A DNA stretch of 64,000 nt from Anaeramoeba flamelloides (Eukaryota > Metamonada > Anaeramoebidae), in NCBI GenBank assembly GCA_027625915.1, contig JANTQA010000032.1, positions 12,106,001 through 12,170,000 of the forward strand. The letters are read 5' to 3'. This document shows, piece by piece, positions 1 through 12,600 of the stretch. The translations under genes were made by a program, and so were the position numbers. Under the pieces are notes generated by a model. The model was not told the DNA's origin, searched no databases, and was given only the letters and a program-made list of their open reading frames with translations. Positions within the stretch are counted from its first letter, which is position 1. Each line of letters opens with the position of its first letter.

Positions 1-290
1 AAACTGATGTGTTTAAGTTTTTAAACGGTTGTTGTAAAAATCTTTTGAAAAGGTTGATTCGGCTTTAATTGTTTTAAAAATGGAAGATTTAAAGTATTTT
101 TTTGTTCTGGTTTTCTATTTTTTTATTTATAACTTGTTAACTCCCTAATTATCGATATATTCTACTTGTGTTTCTTTTTATTTTCATGTTTACATTCAAG
201 ACTTTTGAGGGGCTTTTATACTTGTAAATTTAAACTTGATAGTTTTCTACCAAAAAGAAAATAACCACAAAAATAAACTGAAAATTTTAC

Positions 291-1468
291 CTGGTGGCCC
301 ATAAAGAATTACACCCTTTGGTGGATTAATACCAATGTCTTCATATAATTCAGGTTTTGTCAAAGGCAATTCTACCGTTTCTTTAATTTCTTGGATCTGT
401 TTTTCTAATCCCCCAATGTCTGCAAATGTTTCTGTTGGCTTTTTGTCAATTTTCATCACACTAACCATTGGATCTTCATCCTCTTGCAATACCCCTACAA
501 CAGCCATTAGTTTGTTATGTAAAAGAACAGTACACCCTGGATCAAGTAAATTTCGATCAACACATCTTTTTGTTTGAATAAAAGAACAAAGAACAAAAAA
601 CAAAAAACAATTGTGTAAAATTGAAGTTAATATCAGTTAGGTTGTAAAAAGAAAAATATGTTGTTTGTTTTTTTTTTTTGAAAATTAAAAAAAACAAAAA
701 ACCAACAAAAGATTTGTGTGTATTTTTTGTAGTTTTTTCCGATCTCAGAACAAAAACAAAAAAAAAAAAAAATTATTAAAAAAGAATTTTTGAAAAAAAA
801 AAAAGAAATTTTGAAAGGTTTTTTTTTTTTTCCTTTTTTTCAAAATTTTCTTTTTTTTTCTTTAGATTGTCTTGTTTTTAATTATTCTTTTTTTTTTGAC
901 CTAATTCTTTTTTTAATTCCTTTAGTGTTAATTTTGATGACAATTAATGTTTTTTTGTTCTTTGTTCATTTGTTTTTTTTTTTTTAAACCTAAAAAATTG
1001 AAAAAGTAAATAATACCTTAAAATTGGAACATAATAAGCAGGAGTCATTCCAGAAGAAACAATTGCATGATCGTCGTCAATTAATTCTTCAAGTGTACCG
1101 ACTTGCATTGGTGATCCACGAAGATGATTCATTTCTTCAATTAATGCGTTTTCTGTTTCTTCTTTTTTTGGTTTGTACAGGGATGAGTTTTGAATAAACT
1201 CTTGCTCCATCAGCAAATAATCTTTAATTCTTTCTTGTTTAAGTAATCTTAATTTACACTTTGTGTGAGGTTTAATTTCTGGAAGCTTGTTTGGATTTCT
1301 ATGTCCTTTAATTTTTTTAATACGATGACCTACATCGGTTGCCTTTTTACGGTTTGGTGGTTTTTTTTTATCGTCTTTTTTTCCTCCTTGACCTCCTTGG
1401 CCCCCTTGGCCCCCTTGGCCCCCTTGGCCCCCTTGTCCGCTTGGTAGGTTTCCTTGTAAATTTCCCAT
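291..1468 (-). CDS. PSMC1: 26S proteasome regulatory ATPase subunit 4 (Rpt2/PSMC1), N-terminal part, two exons
   Basis: One of six AAA+ ATPases of the 19S regulatory particle, which unfolds substrates and opens the 20S core gate. Exon 1 is 1468..1017 and exon 2 is 565..291 on the minus strand. The donor AAG|GTATTA and acceptor AAAAAG|A restore the reading frame in phase 2. Exon 1 gives MGN (probable N-myristoylation start, as in Rpt2 of other eukaryotes), a Gly-Gly-Gln run at residues about 12-29, a KKDDKKK stretch, then the Rpt2 signatures [16 protein letters not shown] and [16 protein letters not shown]. Exon 2 gives [27 protein letters not shown] and [12 protein letters not shown]. It stops inside Walker A at a GTAAAA donor. 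The rest of the AAA+ domain lies beyond the left edge or in an intron that fills positions 1-290. Exon identity is very secure; boundaries are inferred from phase and homology. Confidence 0.95.
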
Positions 1469-1722
1469 TTAAGATTGTATTATACTTTTTTGAGTTATTT
1501 GGTCTGTTTAGAGATGTTTTTGAAAAAAATGATTTGAGTGTATAAAATTTCTTTCAATTTTTGTTGGTAAATTGATTGACTAATTCATGTTTGGTAAATG
1601 AATACAACCAGCCCTCTTCTTAGATACAAACAACTTCATTCTAAGTTCTTTTGATGGACTTTAACTTTCAATCCAAAACAGAATGAATCATTTTTTTTTA
1701 TTTATCTTTTTCTATTTGTAAA
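1469..1722. promoter_or_regulatory. Short divergent intergenic region between Rpt2 and the coiled-coil gene
   Basis: Only 254 bases separate the two start codons, which point away from each other. Both promoters must therefore lie here or overlap. The stretch is A+T-rich with short T runs before each gene. I cannot name a TATA or initiator element with confidence. Confidence 0.45.
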
Positions 1723-2727
1723 ATGGAACAAACAAAAACAAACACTGTTCTTCCAGGAACACTTTCAAATATTAACCAAAAAGCGATAAATTTTCTTTTA
1801 AATAATAAACAATTAACTGTTTTGAAATTAAAAGAACATCTTGAAGAAGAATTTAGTGAAGAAACAATAACACTTATAAAGAAACACTATTCAAGCATGA
1901 TTAAATTTCTTTCAAGAGATCCTTTTGTGATCCAAAATTCCCAAGAAGGTCTAGATTCAATTATTACTTACAAGCAGTGTAGTTGCCAAAATGAAAAGAA
2001 TGAGAATAATGAAGAAGATGAAGATAATAAATCAATTACACAAAAAGAAAAAAACATGAAAAATTCTTTAATTTCTTTTTTTGATGAGAACAGTGATTGG
2101 AAGAAACAAAACAATTTAATTTCTTTAATAGAATTATACTTGTTCAAAAATAATTCTTTGTCGATCATGAAAATTGAAGACTTTTTAAAAAAGGAAAAGG
2201 GAATGAAAAAAGAAACAGAAAAAGAAAATGAGAAAGAAAAAAAGATAGAAAAAGAAAGTTATTTATCAAACATTTTAAAAGAATGGGGTTCCTTTGCTGA
2301 TTACCTATTTGTAATTGGCAAAAATTCTTTTGTTTTTGATCAAGAAAACATTTATTTAACAAAAATTAGAAAAGAAGAAATAGAAAAACAGGAAACCTTC
2401 AAGAGTGAACACCAAGATTTATTAAATGATATTAAAAAGGAACGAGAAAATGAAAAACTAACGATTAAGAAGCAGTTTGCAGAAATTCAAAAACAGCAAC
2501 AATCAATCGAAACAACTTTATTAAAAGCATACACAACAATCGAAGGACAAGCCAATACAATCAAACAATTGGAATTCATTTTAGCAAAATTAGAGAAAAA
2601 AGAGAATATCAGCAACCAAAATTTATCAACACAATTCACAGAATTTGAAAAACAAGAATTAGAAAAAAATATCGAGGAACTCAAACAAGGAATGAAATTA
2701 TTAAATATTGTCCCAAAGAAAAATTAA
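1723..2727 (+). CDS. Unrecognised 334-aa protein: two winged-helix-like repeats and a C-terminal coiled coil
   Basis: Intact single-exon reading frame starting at an ATG after an A+T-rich leader. I do not recognise the family. It contains an internal duplication. Residues about 22-82 (FLLNNKQLTVLKLKEHLEEEF... then KFLSRDPFVIQNSQEGL) and residues about 132-215 (LIELYLFKNNSLSIMKIEDFL... then DYLFVIGKNSFVFDQENIYL) share the same helix-helix-strand order and the same ending, a short hydrophobic strand followed by F-V. That layout resembles small winged-helix modules of the Egal/OST-HTH type, which is inference. A Glu/Lys/Asn linker (about 86-115 and 160-178) separates the repeats. Residues about 216-325 are a long Glu/Lys/Gln heptad-like coiled coil. 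It is transcribed divergently from Rpt2. Confidence 0.75.
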   Translation: MEQTKTNTVLPGTLSNINQKAINFLLNNKQLTVLKLKEHLEEEFSEETITLIKKHYSSMIKFLSRDPFVIQNSQEGLDSIITYKQCSCQNEKNENNEEDEDNKSITQKEKNMKNSLISFFDENSDWKKQNNLISLIELYLFKNNSLSIMKIEDFLKKEKGMKKETEKENEKEKKIEKESYLSNILKEWGSFADYLFVIGKNSFVFDQENIYLTKIRKEEIEKQETFKSEHQDLLNDIKKERENEKLTIKKQFAEIQKQQQSIETTLLKAYTTIEGQANTIKQLEFILAKLEKKENISNQNLSTQFTEFEKQELEKNIEELKQGMKLLNIVPKKN

Positions 2728-3459
2728 TAAATTATCTTGTTTACTGGTTTATACTTTGAAATGCTTGTTGGTTTTTTTGTTTGTTTGTTTGTTTCTTTTT
2801 TCCATTATTATTCCAAAATATAATTATTTGTTAATTAATACCCAGATTGTTATAATAGAATATTCTTTTTAATAACATTCGGTTATGGCAACGGTATAAT
2901 TCATTTTCTGAGATAAAATAGTTGACCATAATGAAGTTAGTTATTAATTAGAATTCAAATACCTCTGACTTCTTTTTTGATGAAATAAAGTTTGATCATT
3001 TTTTACAGTTTTTTTATTCCATATTTATTTGTTTTTTCTCAAATTTTTCTTTTATAAAATTTAAAAAAAAAAATATAGGCTTTCAACGTTATTAAATAGA
3101 TACTTATTGCTGATTAGGGGAATAGAGGAAGATAATTGTTTTTTTAAATAAATACAATTCTTTCTTTAAAAAAAATAGTGGTTTTTCTAAATATGCGTGA
3201 TTTTATAAATTTTAAACAACCATCAATTTATTTTAAAAGAACTTATTTCAAAACTTCCTAATAAAATTGTTTTTTGCTAAATTAATATATGTTTCTTTAT
3301 TTACAAATTATCAAGGTAAAAAAATTTTTTGAAAATTTAGAAAATTATTAATAATCTATTTATTAATTGAATGAAAGGTTATTATTGTGACACTATTAAT
3401 CGTTTTAACTGTGCCAGAATTTTTTAAAATTTTAAGGAACATTAATATATTTTAATATT
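2728..3459. other. Intergenic, A+T-rich, with a partial MITE-2 end
   Basis: No coding signal was seen. Bases about 3371-3438 resemble the right end of the MITE-2 family (compare 38580-38646), so this is probably a degraded terminus of that repeat. Confidence 0.4.
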
Positions 3460-4385
3460 AAGGGATCAGTCTTCTACGAAAACAAGGCAAAATTTTAAAA
3501 TATGTTATTGGTGGTATTCTCTACTTACAAATTTTGTAGATCCCAAGTGTCAAAAAATTCTTGATCGACTAAGAAAGCCATAAAAGAAAATTAGTATAGT
3601 GAGATCAATTTTTTTGTTCCATTTTTTCTAAAAAAGAAAACTATTAAATTCATTTTATTTCTCACATTATAACAATTTTTTACCCCTTTTATTGCCATTT
3701 TGATCATTATTCAACTTTAACATTTCTTTGTTGCCAGTAATATTAATATAAAGATTTTTTTTCTTTTTTTGAGATAAAACTTTTGTTTAACCAAAAAATT
3801 GATATATTCAACGGATTAAAAAATAATTGTATTTTTTTAAGAATGATAGTTATAATAATCAAAGTTTTAAAGTCATGTAAATATTTTACTTAGAAATTTT
3901 GTTTTTGTATTAAGACAAAATTCGATTTTTCAAAATAACATTTTCTTGAAGATATTTGGGAATTAGTTAATTTAATCCTCAAAATTCAAAATCAATTTTA
4001 TTTTACCAAAAATGATTTGAATTGTTATAAGGATTCTTGTGAATAAGACCAAACAATTTGTTAAAAAAAATTTTTTTGCATTTTTTTTTTCATTTTTTGA
4101 AATTCAGAAAATAACTATTTCAAAACATTAAAGAAAAAAAAAAATTTGTATAATAGGTCCCAATTTAATTGATAAAATGTAGTTAAGCTTGGACCAAATA
4201 TTCATTTATTGAATCACCCATACCACAATTAGTTTTATTGGCAAATCTTTGAATTGAAATATTAATCAAAGAAAAAGAAACCAAATAAAATAATTTGCTT
4301 TGGAAATCAATACTTTCCAAAATAAAACGAAAAATATGTTTTCCCATTTTCAAGAATTAACTAGATTCTTAAACAAAATAATTAT
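3460..4385 (+). repeat. Dispersed repeat A, copy 1
   Basis: About 925 bp, strongly similar to 9253-10885 once the insertion in that copy is removed. The copies share, for example, the opening GGATCAGT(C/A)(T)TCTACG and later blocks such as CAAAATTTTAAAATATG and AAAATGATTTGAATTG. No intact reading frame and no clear terminal inverted repeats were seen, so the class is unknown. Confidence 0.7.
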
Positions 4386-4971
4386 ATTACTTTTTTTAGT
4401 TTTATATTGGAAACATGTAAATTTTGAATTTCAAAAAAGTGACTCAAATCAATAAATTGTTTAAATGGGGTTAACTCATCTATTTCATAAGCCGAAACAC
4501 AAATTACAAAAAAAAAAAATTTGAAGATCTTGACAAGATTTCATTTTATTTTCAAAAATGACTACTCCCTTAAATGATTTAATTTTTTTTTTTTAATTTT
4601 ACATGGCGCAAAATTTAATTGTAATTCATCTTTCATAAATCCTTATTAAATAAATTTATAAAAAAAAAAAATGAGTCTACAAATTCCTAGAACATTAATA
4701 ATCAATTACTCAAATAATAATTTATACAGAATTGATAAGCATAAAAAGGAAGGTGATGACTTTTTTTTTAAAAAAATAATTAACAATGAAAAAAAAATTA
4801 TGCTAAAGGTTTTTTTATTTTATTTTATTTTATATTTGAAGATATTTCCTATTTGATAATTAAGACAATCTAAAAAACTCTATTTATCTCACTAAAAAAA
4901 TTTTTATAATTCGGAAAATTGAAAATAAATAATAAAGATTTTCAAAGATAGAAAATGATATTATTGGAATC
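4386..4971. other. Intergenic region downstream of NAD kinase
   Basis: A+T-rich with long A and T runs. A 61-codon open frame at 4671 is Lys/Asn/Phe-rich, fits the base composition and is not convincing as a gene. Nothing else was seen. Confidence 0.4.
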
Positions 4972-6632
4972 TTAATCTTCTTCGTAAGGCTTTGGTTGAT
5001 ATGTAACCTCGTTCCAACCGAGTATTGAACTAATTGCGCTGAACCAGTCGGATACTGAGTCGGATACATGTATTGAAGGGATGGGATATTTGTAAGTCTG
5101 TATTGTCACGTAACCGCCATATTGCAAATCATCAAATTTGCTCCCGTCGAATGTCACGGATACATTGCATTTGGCGCTTTTTGGGTTTTTAATTTTTAGT
5201 GTTACAGAGTTTGGAAATAACAAAGGCCGGGCAGAAATCGAATACGGACACATAGGTGTAAAAAGCATTCCTTTCACTGAAGGATGAGTAATTGCACCAC
5301 CGGCAGATAAATTATATGCAGTTGAGCCTGTTGGTGTGGTAACCATTACGCCATCGCCCGTAAAAATAGTAAATTGTACGCCATCACAATAGCATTTTAA
5401 AAAGCTGATCGAATTTGAACCTCGATCAATTACAACTTCATTTGTAACATTTTTTTCCAAAAGCAGATCGCCTTCTGCTGAATATACTTTGCATAATAGT
5501 CTTGAACGAAAATTAATTAAAATATTTTTTTCAAGAGTTAATTTTATGATTTTTTTGAATTCTCTATAATCTATTCCAATTTTTTTCATAATTTAGATTT
5601 ACGGAAAATAAGATTTAAAGAAATGAAATTTTTAGAATAATTGTAAAGATTAGTAAATAAAGATGAGAAATTGTTTAAAGGACTAGTCTCTATTAAATTT
5701 TTTTAGGTAAATTTAATAGAGATTTAGAATTTTTTTTGCCAAGAACTTAGATTTGAAATCAAAGTGAAAAACTTCTTTGTATAGTAATGAAATCTCGATA
5801 AATGACATTCATTAAATTTAGTTATTGTTTTTATAGAAATAAAAAATTTTTCCTTTTTTTCACTTTTTTGAAAGTTGCTTTTTTTCAACTTTTCACAAAA
5901 ATACAAAAAATAAAAAAAAATATTAACAAGAAAGCAAAACTTTGTTGTGTTTGTGGAAGACCTACAAAAAATAGTTTGAAAAATAAACCTGAAAAGGTTT
6001 TTTTGGATTTGCATGAAAAAACAGTTTGATTCGAAAAAAATATGCAATATATGTTTTACTCAAAATAAAAGATTTCTTTCTTTTCTTGTGCCATTCTTTT
6101 TTTTCATGAATCTACTTTTTGAGTTTGCACTCTTTTATTTTTGTTGAATTTGAAGTTTTTTTAAGTATTCCCAAATTATCATTCCAAAAGTTTTTGCCAG
6201 AGTCAAAAAAATAAAAGAAAAGAATAAGAACTATTTTTTTAAAAAGTAATTATTGATAAAACAAATTGAGTTCTTTATAGAGTCAGGTTGGATGAACAGA
6301 AGCGAATAAGAAAATATTCACTAATTTTAAATTATTTTTTCGTTTTTCAAAATGAGAATAAATATTAATTTTGAGAAAATAATTAAATCCAAAATTAATC
6401 AAAAAATTCTCATCCGTTCAAGATATTTTTTCAAAAAAAATTTTTTAAAAGTCACTTTTTTTGACAGAATTGTAAAATTTTAAAAAAACAACAACTAAAA
6501 GTTCTAACATTGAAAAACCTATCTATTTTCAATTTTAAACATATTTCAAGATAAGGATTGCTTATTTAGTTATTGGTCAAAAAAAAATTAATAGAATCTA
6601 GTCCCTTAATGGAAAATGGATTTTTCTTTTCT

Positions 6633-6668
<36 letters not shown>

Positions 6669-9600
6669 CTTTATCCTTTCCCTTCACCCTTCACCCATTT
6701 CTCTTCTTGTCATAAAAAGTGGGTTTTTGTTCAGAATGAATATAAAGCTAAAATCAAAAAAAAAAAAAATCATATGATTTTTTTTTATTGAAAATAAATG
6801 AATTATTTCTTTTTTTTTTATAGTTTTCTTTCTTAAAAATATTAAATTTGTTCAAAAAATAGTTTTATTAAAATTTTATATATTAAAAGAATAATTAGAT
6901 CCAGTTACAGAAATAGGACTTCGCTTTATATTTAAATGAATACAAAAAAATTTTCATATTTTTTTATTTTTTTTTCTATTAAAAAAGTGAGTTCGAAAGG
7001 TTCACCTGTTTGGAATTAATTTTTTTTTTTATTTCTAAAACCTCAAGAAAATTGCATTTATCTTTTTCAAAATTTGAAACAATTGATTGGATCCAAAATT
7101 ATACTCTATTTTCTTTTTTATTTCTAAAATTAAAAAAAAAGTGTCGTTAGGTTTTATTGCGTTTTTTGTTTATTCCGAAAACCAATATATTTTCGTTAGA
7201 TTTTTTTTACTTTTCGAAATAAACAGAAAATTTTAAGAAATTTTCTGTTTATTTCAAAAACTAAAAAAAACCTAGAACACTTTAAGAATCAAACAGAAAA
7301 CCTCAAGAAAATATCCGTTAGCTTTTCCAGAATTTTTAAGAGTTGAGTAAAATCTTTGATTTTTCTCTATTCTTTTGAATACTGGAAAATCTAACGACTG
7401 TCAAGCCTATGAAAATAATCGTAGAATTTGGATATCTGAATTAAAAAAAATTTATATATCTAATATATTAAAAAATAATAATATTTTTAATATTATTATA
7501 AAAAAAGATTCAATATATTTATTATCACTAGTGGATAATAGACTAATTTTCGAGTCTTTATTAAAATTTCTAAATAAAAATTTAAGAATTCGGGCCAACA
7601 AGAGTGATTAACAACTCCTCCTTTAAAAAATAAAATAAAAAAAAAAATAATTTGTTTTTTTTTGAATTTTGTGATTGATAAAAATTTGAAAAAAAATCAT
7701 ATTAAAAATTGAATTTTTCAAATCTAAATTAATTTGGATATTTAAAAATAATTTTTTATCAATTCTTTTATTCAATAATATTGTTTATTTTATGTCTAGA
7801 TTTTACATAATAAAAAATTAGTCATTACAAAAAATTAAAAAAAAAAATATCTTATACTAATTTGACTCAAGCTGATATACAAATAATTTAAATTTTGAAA
7901 AAAGATATTTGTTGAAAAAAATGACAAATTTTATCATTAAAAAAAAAAAAGTATTTTTTTTTTATAACATCAATTTCTAATCAAAAATATACATTGCCAT
8001 TAAATGGTTTTCAATAGATAAAATAAATTTTCTATGTGAGATTAAAATATCTTTTGAAATGAATAAATTATTTGGAAAAAATTTAGGCAATGTTGGGGTG
8101 CAAAGGTCCCCCAAAAAATTTCCAGTAAAGTATGATATGTTTATAGAATCATTAAAACTTGAAAGTTTTAATGATGTGTAGATAAACTTTTCAAAAAAAA
8201 AAAAATAAAAATTTTTTTTTACAAAATTCCATTGAAAAATAATAAAATCTTATAACCAAGAAATAAAATTTTCAAATATTGAAAAATATTTTTTAAAGCT
8301 ATTTTTTTTTGTAAACTACCTATACAATTTTTAATTATAAACTTTCTTTTAAAGATAATTATTTATAAACTTTATATCTTAAGTTCTTTTCAGAACAATT
8401 CAAAAAACAAATTTTATTTCAAAGGCAAATTCCGTTATTTTGTGTTTCTAAGGGATATATATATATATATATATATATTTACACAAGTTGGTATATAGTT
8501 TTTTATATAAATACTTTTCTAAAAAAAGTATTGCTACTTGTTAAAAAAAAATTGGTTGAAAATTTTTGGAATCTATTTTATGTTCTTGCAGTTAAAATAT
8601 TAATATAATTAATAGAAAAAAAAAAAAAAAAAAAAAAAAAAGAAAAAAAGCGAAAGTATTGTAATAAAGAATCAAACCAAATGATGCAAGAAAGCCCAAA
8701 CTGCCCATATTGAATGATAACAAAGGTGGTACTGGTTGTAAATTGAATAAAGAAACTGTCCATAAAAGTGTTCCATCTCCGCCAATTGTAATTATGAAAT
8801 CAATAAATTTATGTAAATTCTTTTGTTCCTCTTTTATAATGTTATATAAGAAATAATAAAGAAATAAACAAAAATTTTAATTAAAATGAGTTTGATAAAA
8901 ATGAATAAATAATAATAATAAAATTATTTTTTTAATGTGAAATCATAATGTTTAGCTACAAACTCTGATAAATTCAAAAAAAAAAAAAAAAAAAAAAAGA
9001 TAAAGAAATTTTTGAGTTCAATCTCCTTTTTATGAATCTTTGATAACCGGGATTTCTAAGTATTTATTTTCTAAAGAATATTTCGAAAATCAACTAATTT
9101 ACAAAGTTTCTTTCAGATTTAAACCAATAAAAATCTTTATCCAATACTGAGAAAAAAAAAAGTTTCAAAAATATTTGAACTAAAAAGTGTAAAAAAAATT
9201 TTTTTTAAATTTATTAGTATTGTTTAATTCCAATCCCAATTATATTTATTTAAAGGATCAGTACTCTACGACAAGAAGGCAAAATTTTAAAATATGTTAT
9301 TGGTGATATTCTCTACTTAGAAATTTTGTATATGCCAAGTGTCAAAAAATTCTTATCAGCTAAGAAACCCAAAAAAGAATATTTTTTTTGTGAGATCATT
9401 TTTTTTTTCCATTTTTTCTGAAAAAGAAAACATTTAAATTCATTTGATTTATTACATTATATAAATTTTTGACCGTGTTTATTGTCATTTCCATCATTAT
9501 TATAACACAATATATGTATTTCTTGCCAGGAATATTAATCTAAAGATTTTTTTTCTTTTTTGAGATAAAACTTTTGGTTAACCAAAAAAAATGTTTTATT

Positions 9601-12600
9601 CAACCAATTGAAAAATAATTGTATTTTTTTAAGAAGAGTAGTTATAATCATTAAAGTTTTATTGTCATTTAAAAATTTTACCAAGAAATTGTGTTTTTAT
9701 TCTCAGATGAAATTCGATTTTTTCAAATTAAAAATATCTTGAAGATATTTGTGAATTTTGTAATTTTATCCTCAAAATTCAAAATCATTTTTTTTTCTGA
9801 CAAAAATGATTTGAATTGCTATAAAGATTCTTGTGAATAAGGCCAAATAATTTGTTAAAAGAAATTGATTATTTTTCCCTTTTTTCCCTATTTGAATCTT
9901 CTTTATATTTAAGAAGAAGAATTTCAAAGGAAAAAGATCAAGTGGTTACTTACTAATACTGGAGATACAGAAACATGAAAGTATGAGTAGCTTGAAAATA
10001 AAAACTAAAAAGCAAAGGCTAAAAATATCAAAAGTTTTAAAGCAAATCAGACCGAAAAAAAAAAAAAAAGAAGAAATTACAGCAATTAAATAACGATCCC
10101 CAAGTGAACATTCATGATCAATTATCAAATTAAATTATATTAACCAAAAGTATCCTGGGTGTGATTTTGGGAGTCTTTAATTAAAGATAGTATTGGTTTT
10201 TTTTTTTTTTTGATTTTTTACCAATTGCTTCTTATAAAACTTTTTTAAATTTCAATTTTTTTTTTTTTCTTTTCAATTTTATGCTTTTACTTTTTAAACA
10301 TAAAAAAAAATTGGGTGTGTCTTTCCCTTGAACAATCGTGAAATCTATAATTTTAGGCTTAAATTAACTTTGAGGAAGTTTAAGTAAAAGGACATTTAGA
10401 GTGTAATTTACACTTCTTCAATCAATAATAATTTGTTAAAAAATTTTTTTTGCAATTTTTAATCATTTTTTTTCTACCAAAAATGATTTGAATTATTATA
10501 AGGATTCAAGTGAATAAGACCAAACAATTTGTTCAAAAAATTTGTTTTTAATTTTTTTCATTTTTTGAAAACCAGAAAACAACTTTTTCTCAAACTTTAA
10601 AGAAAATAAAAAAAAAAATTTACTTAATAGATATCAATTTAATTGAGAAACTTTTTGTTAAAACTTCTATCAAATATTCATTTATTAAATAACTTATAAT
10701 TCAATTAGTTTTATTGGCTGAGATTTGAATTAAAATATTCATAATTAAAAAGAAATAACACAATTAAAATTTTTCTTTTCTAAAATCAATACTTTCCAAC
10801 ATAAAACGAAAAATATGTTTCCCCATTTCCAAGAATTTACTTAATTCTTAATAAAAATAATGGTTTTGCAAATTTTGGTTTTATACAGTCAGTTCCACTT
10901 TTAAGAGATAAACTTTGAACGAAATTTAAGGCACACAAAAACCTCAAATTATAGCACATTTTGGAATTTTTTTTTTATACAATTTATTTTACTTTTATCC
11001 ATAAAATGTGCCTTAATTTGAGATTTTTTTTGTGCCTTAAATTTCGTTCAAAGTTTATGTCTTAAAAGTAGAACTGACTGTAAGTTTTGTCATTAAAAAT
11101 CATCTGGAATTTTTTTTTCCCTGTTTCACTGTTTTTTCTCCAAATGGTTAATTCAATCTGAGATGCTATTTTTTCAAACAGAATATCAGAAATTATAAAA
11201 AGTGAGATTTAAGAAAAAAAAAAAATGTTTCTCAAATTTTTGTTTTTGAGTTTTGAGATTCAAAAACACAAACAAAAAAGTATCAGGCTCTTTTTTCCTT
11301 AAAATTAATTGAGTTCAAAAAGAGCTCGTTATAAAAAAATAATTTTTTTCTTTTTGTTTTGAAAGTGTTTTCAACATTACTTGACAAAACCACTATTTAA
11401 ACTTTTGAGAAAATCTGAAAATCGTTTTTAAAAAAATCATTGTTGGCCAGTATGGTAATAAAAATATGCGAATATTCACTATTTTTGCTTTCTATTTTTT
11501 TTTGTCAATTTCTGTTTTTTGTGTTTGTTCTTTGTTTTATTTTTTTTTCTGGGTTGTCAAGAACATAATGAAAATAAGACTGTTTTGAGAAAATTGGATT
11601 GGCTCAAAGAGAACTGACTAATTAGTCATCAGTATTCATAAAACTAATTTGAATGGTGAAAAAAAGAACAAAGTTCCGATTAAAAAGAAAGCGAAAGGGA
11701 AAGTATAAGACCAAGAGCAAAGTACAGAGAAAGACAAAGAGTCTGAGAAAAGAAAAAGAAAGTCAAAGCAAACCTTTTTTAAAAAATGGGAGATCTGGAA
11801 ATTCCTTTTTGATTGAAGATTCAATAATCACATTAATTTTGAGATCAAACATCAAATAATTTACAATTTTTTTCATTACTGTTGTGATCAAAGAGTTGTT
11901 TGGCTTTTTCACGATTAAAACTGTTTTAGGCTTTGACGACCATTTGACTTTCAAATCACGGGTATTCACAAGTGGCTCGACTAAGTGCCTTTTTTTTGCT
12001 AAAAAATTGCTTAAGGGTTCGATGTCTGTACTCTGGCTTCTCATCAGCCTTATTCGGGCTTTTGTTTGCTGGCCGTAGTATGAATAGTTTCTTTTTAATC
12101 CGATTTTTTTAGGAAAAAAAACTTGCGAACGAGAGAAGACATGCTTCCTTTTTGTTTGAAGCCTTGTTAGCTTGCTTGAAATTATCTTGGACTCTTCATG
12201 AGAATCTTCAGAGTTTGTATGCGTGGAGCCTGTGGAGCCTGTGGAACCTGTGGAGCCTGTGGTGTCTGTCGTTTCGGTGGAAGACGTTGAACCTGTTGAA
12301 TTTGGTGTTCCGAGTGAATCCGATTTATCAGATGTTTTTGATTCTGTGCCACTCGAAGAGAAGGAGTCCCAAGACGACTCAGAACTTGAGGTATAACTTG
12401 AAAAGGATGAAGAAGTGTAGCTGGACTGTGTTTCTGGTTCGCTTCTGTAATTTGATTCCGAATTAGTCTTGTTTGTTATTGCTTTCAAAGGAATCTTCCA
12501 ATTTGTTAAAGGATCTTTTTTGTTTTCTTTATGAGACACCAATATTTTTTTATCAAATTTAGCTTCTTGCAGGATTTTGGAAAAAGATCCATTTTGGAAG

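Noticed and set aside
1383..1446. Imperfect CC(C/T)CCTTGG repeat tract considered as an independent minisatellite
   Set aside because: It is in frame within Rpt2 exon 1 and encodes the Gly-Gln run, so it is explained as coding low complexity.
11653..12466. Several plus-strand frames opposite the first NADK exon
   Set aside because: They are shadows of the minus-strand coding exon, which has clear homology and correct splice phases.
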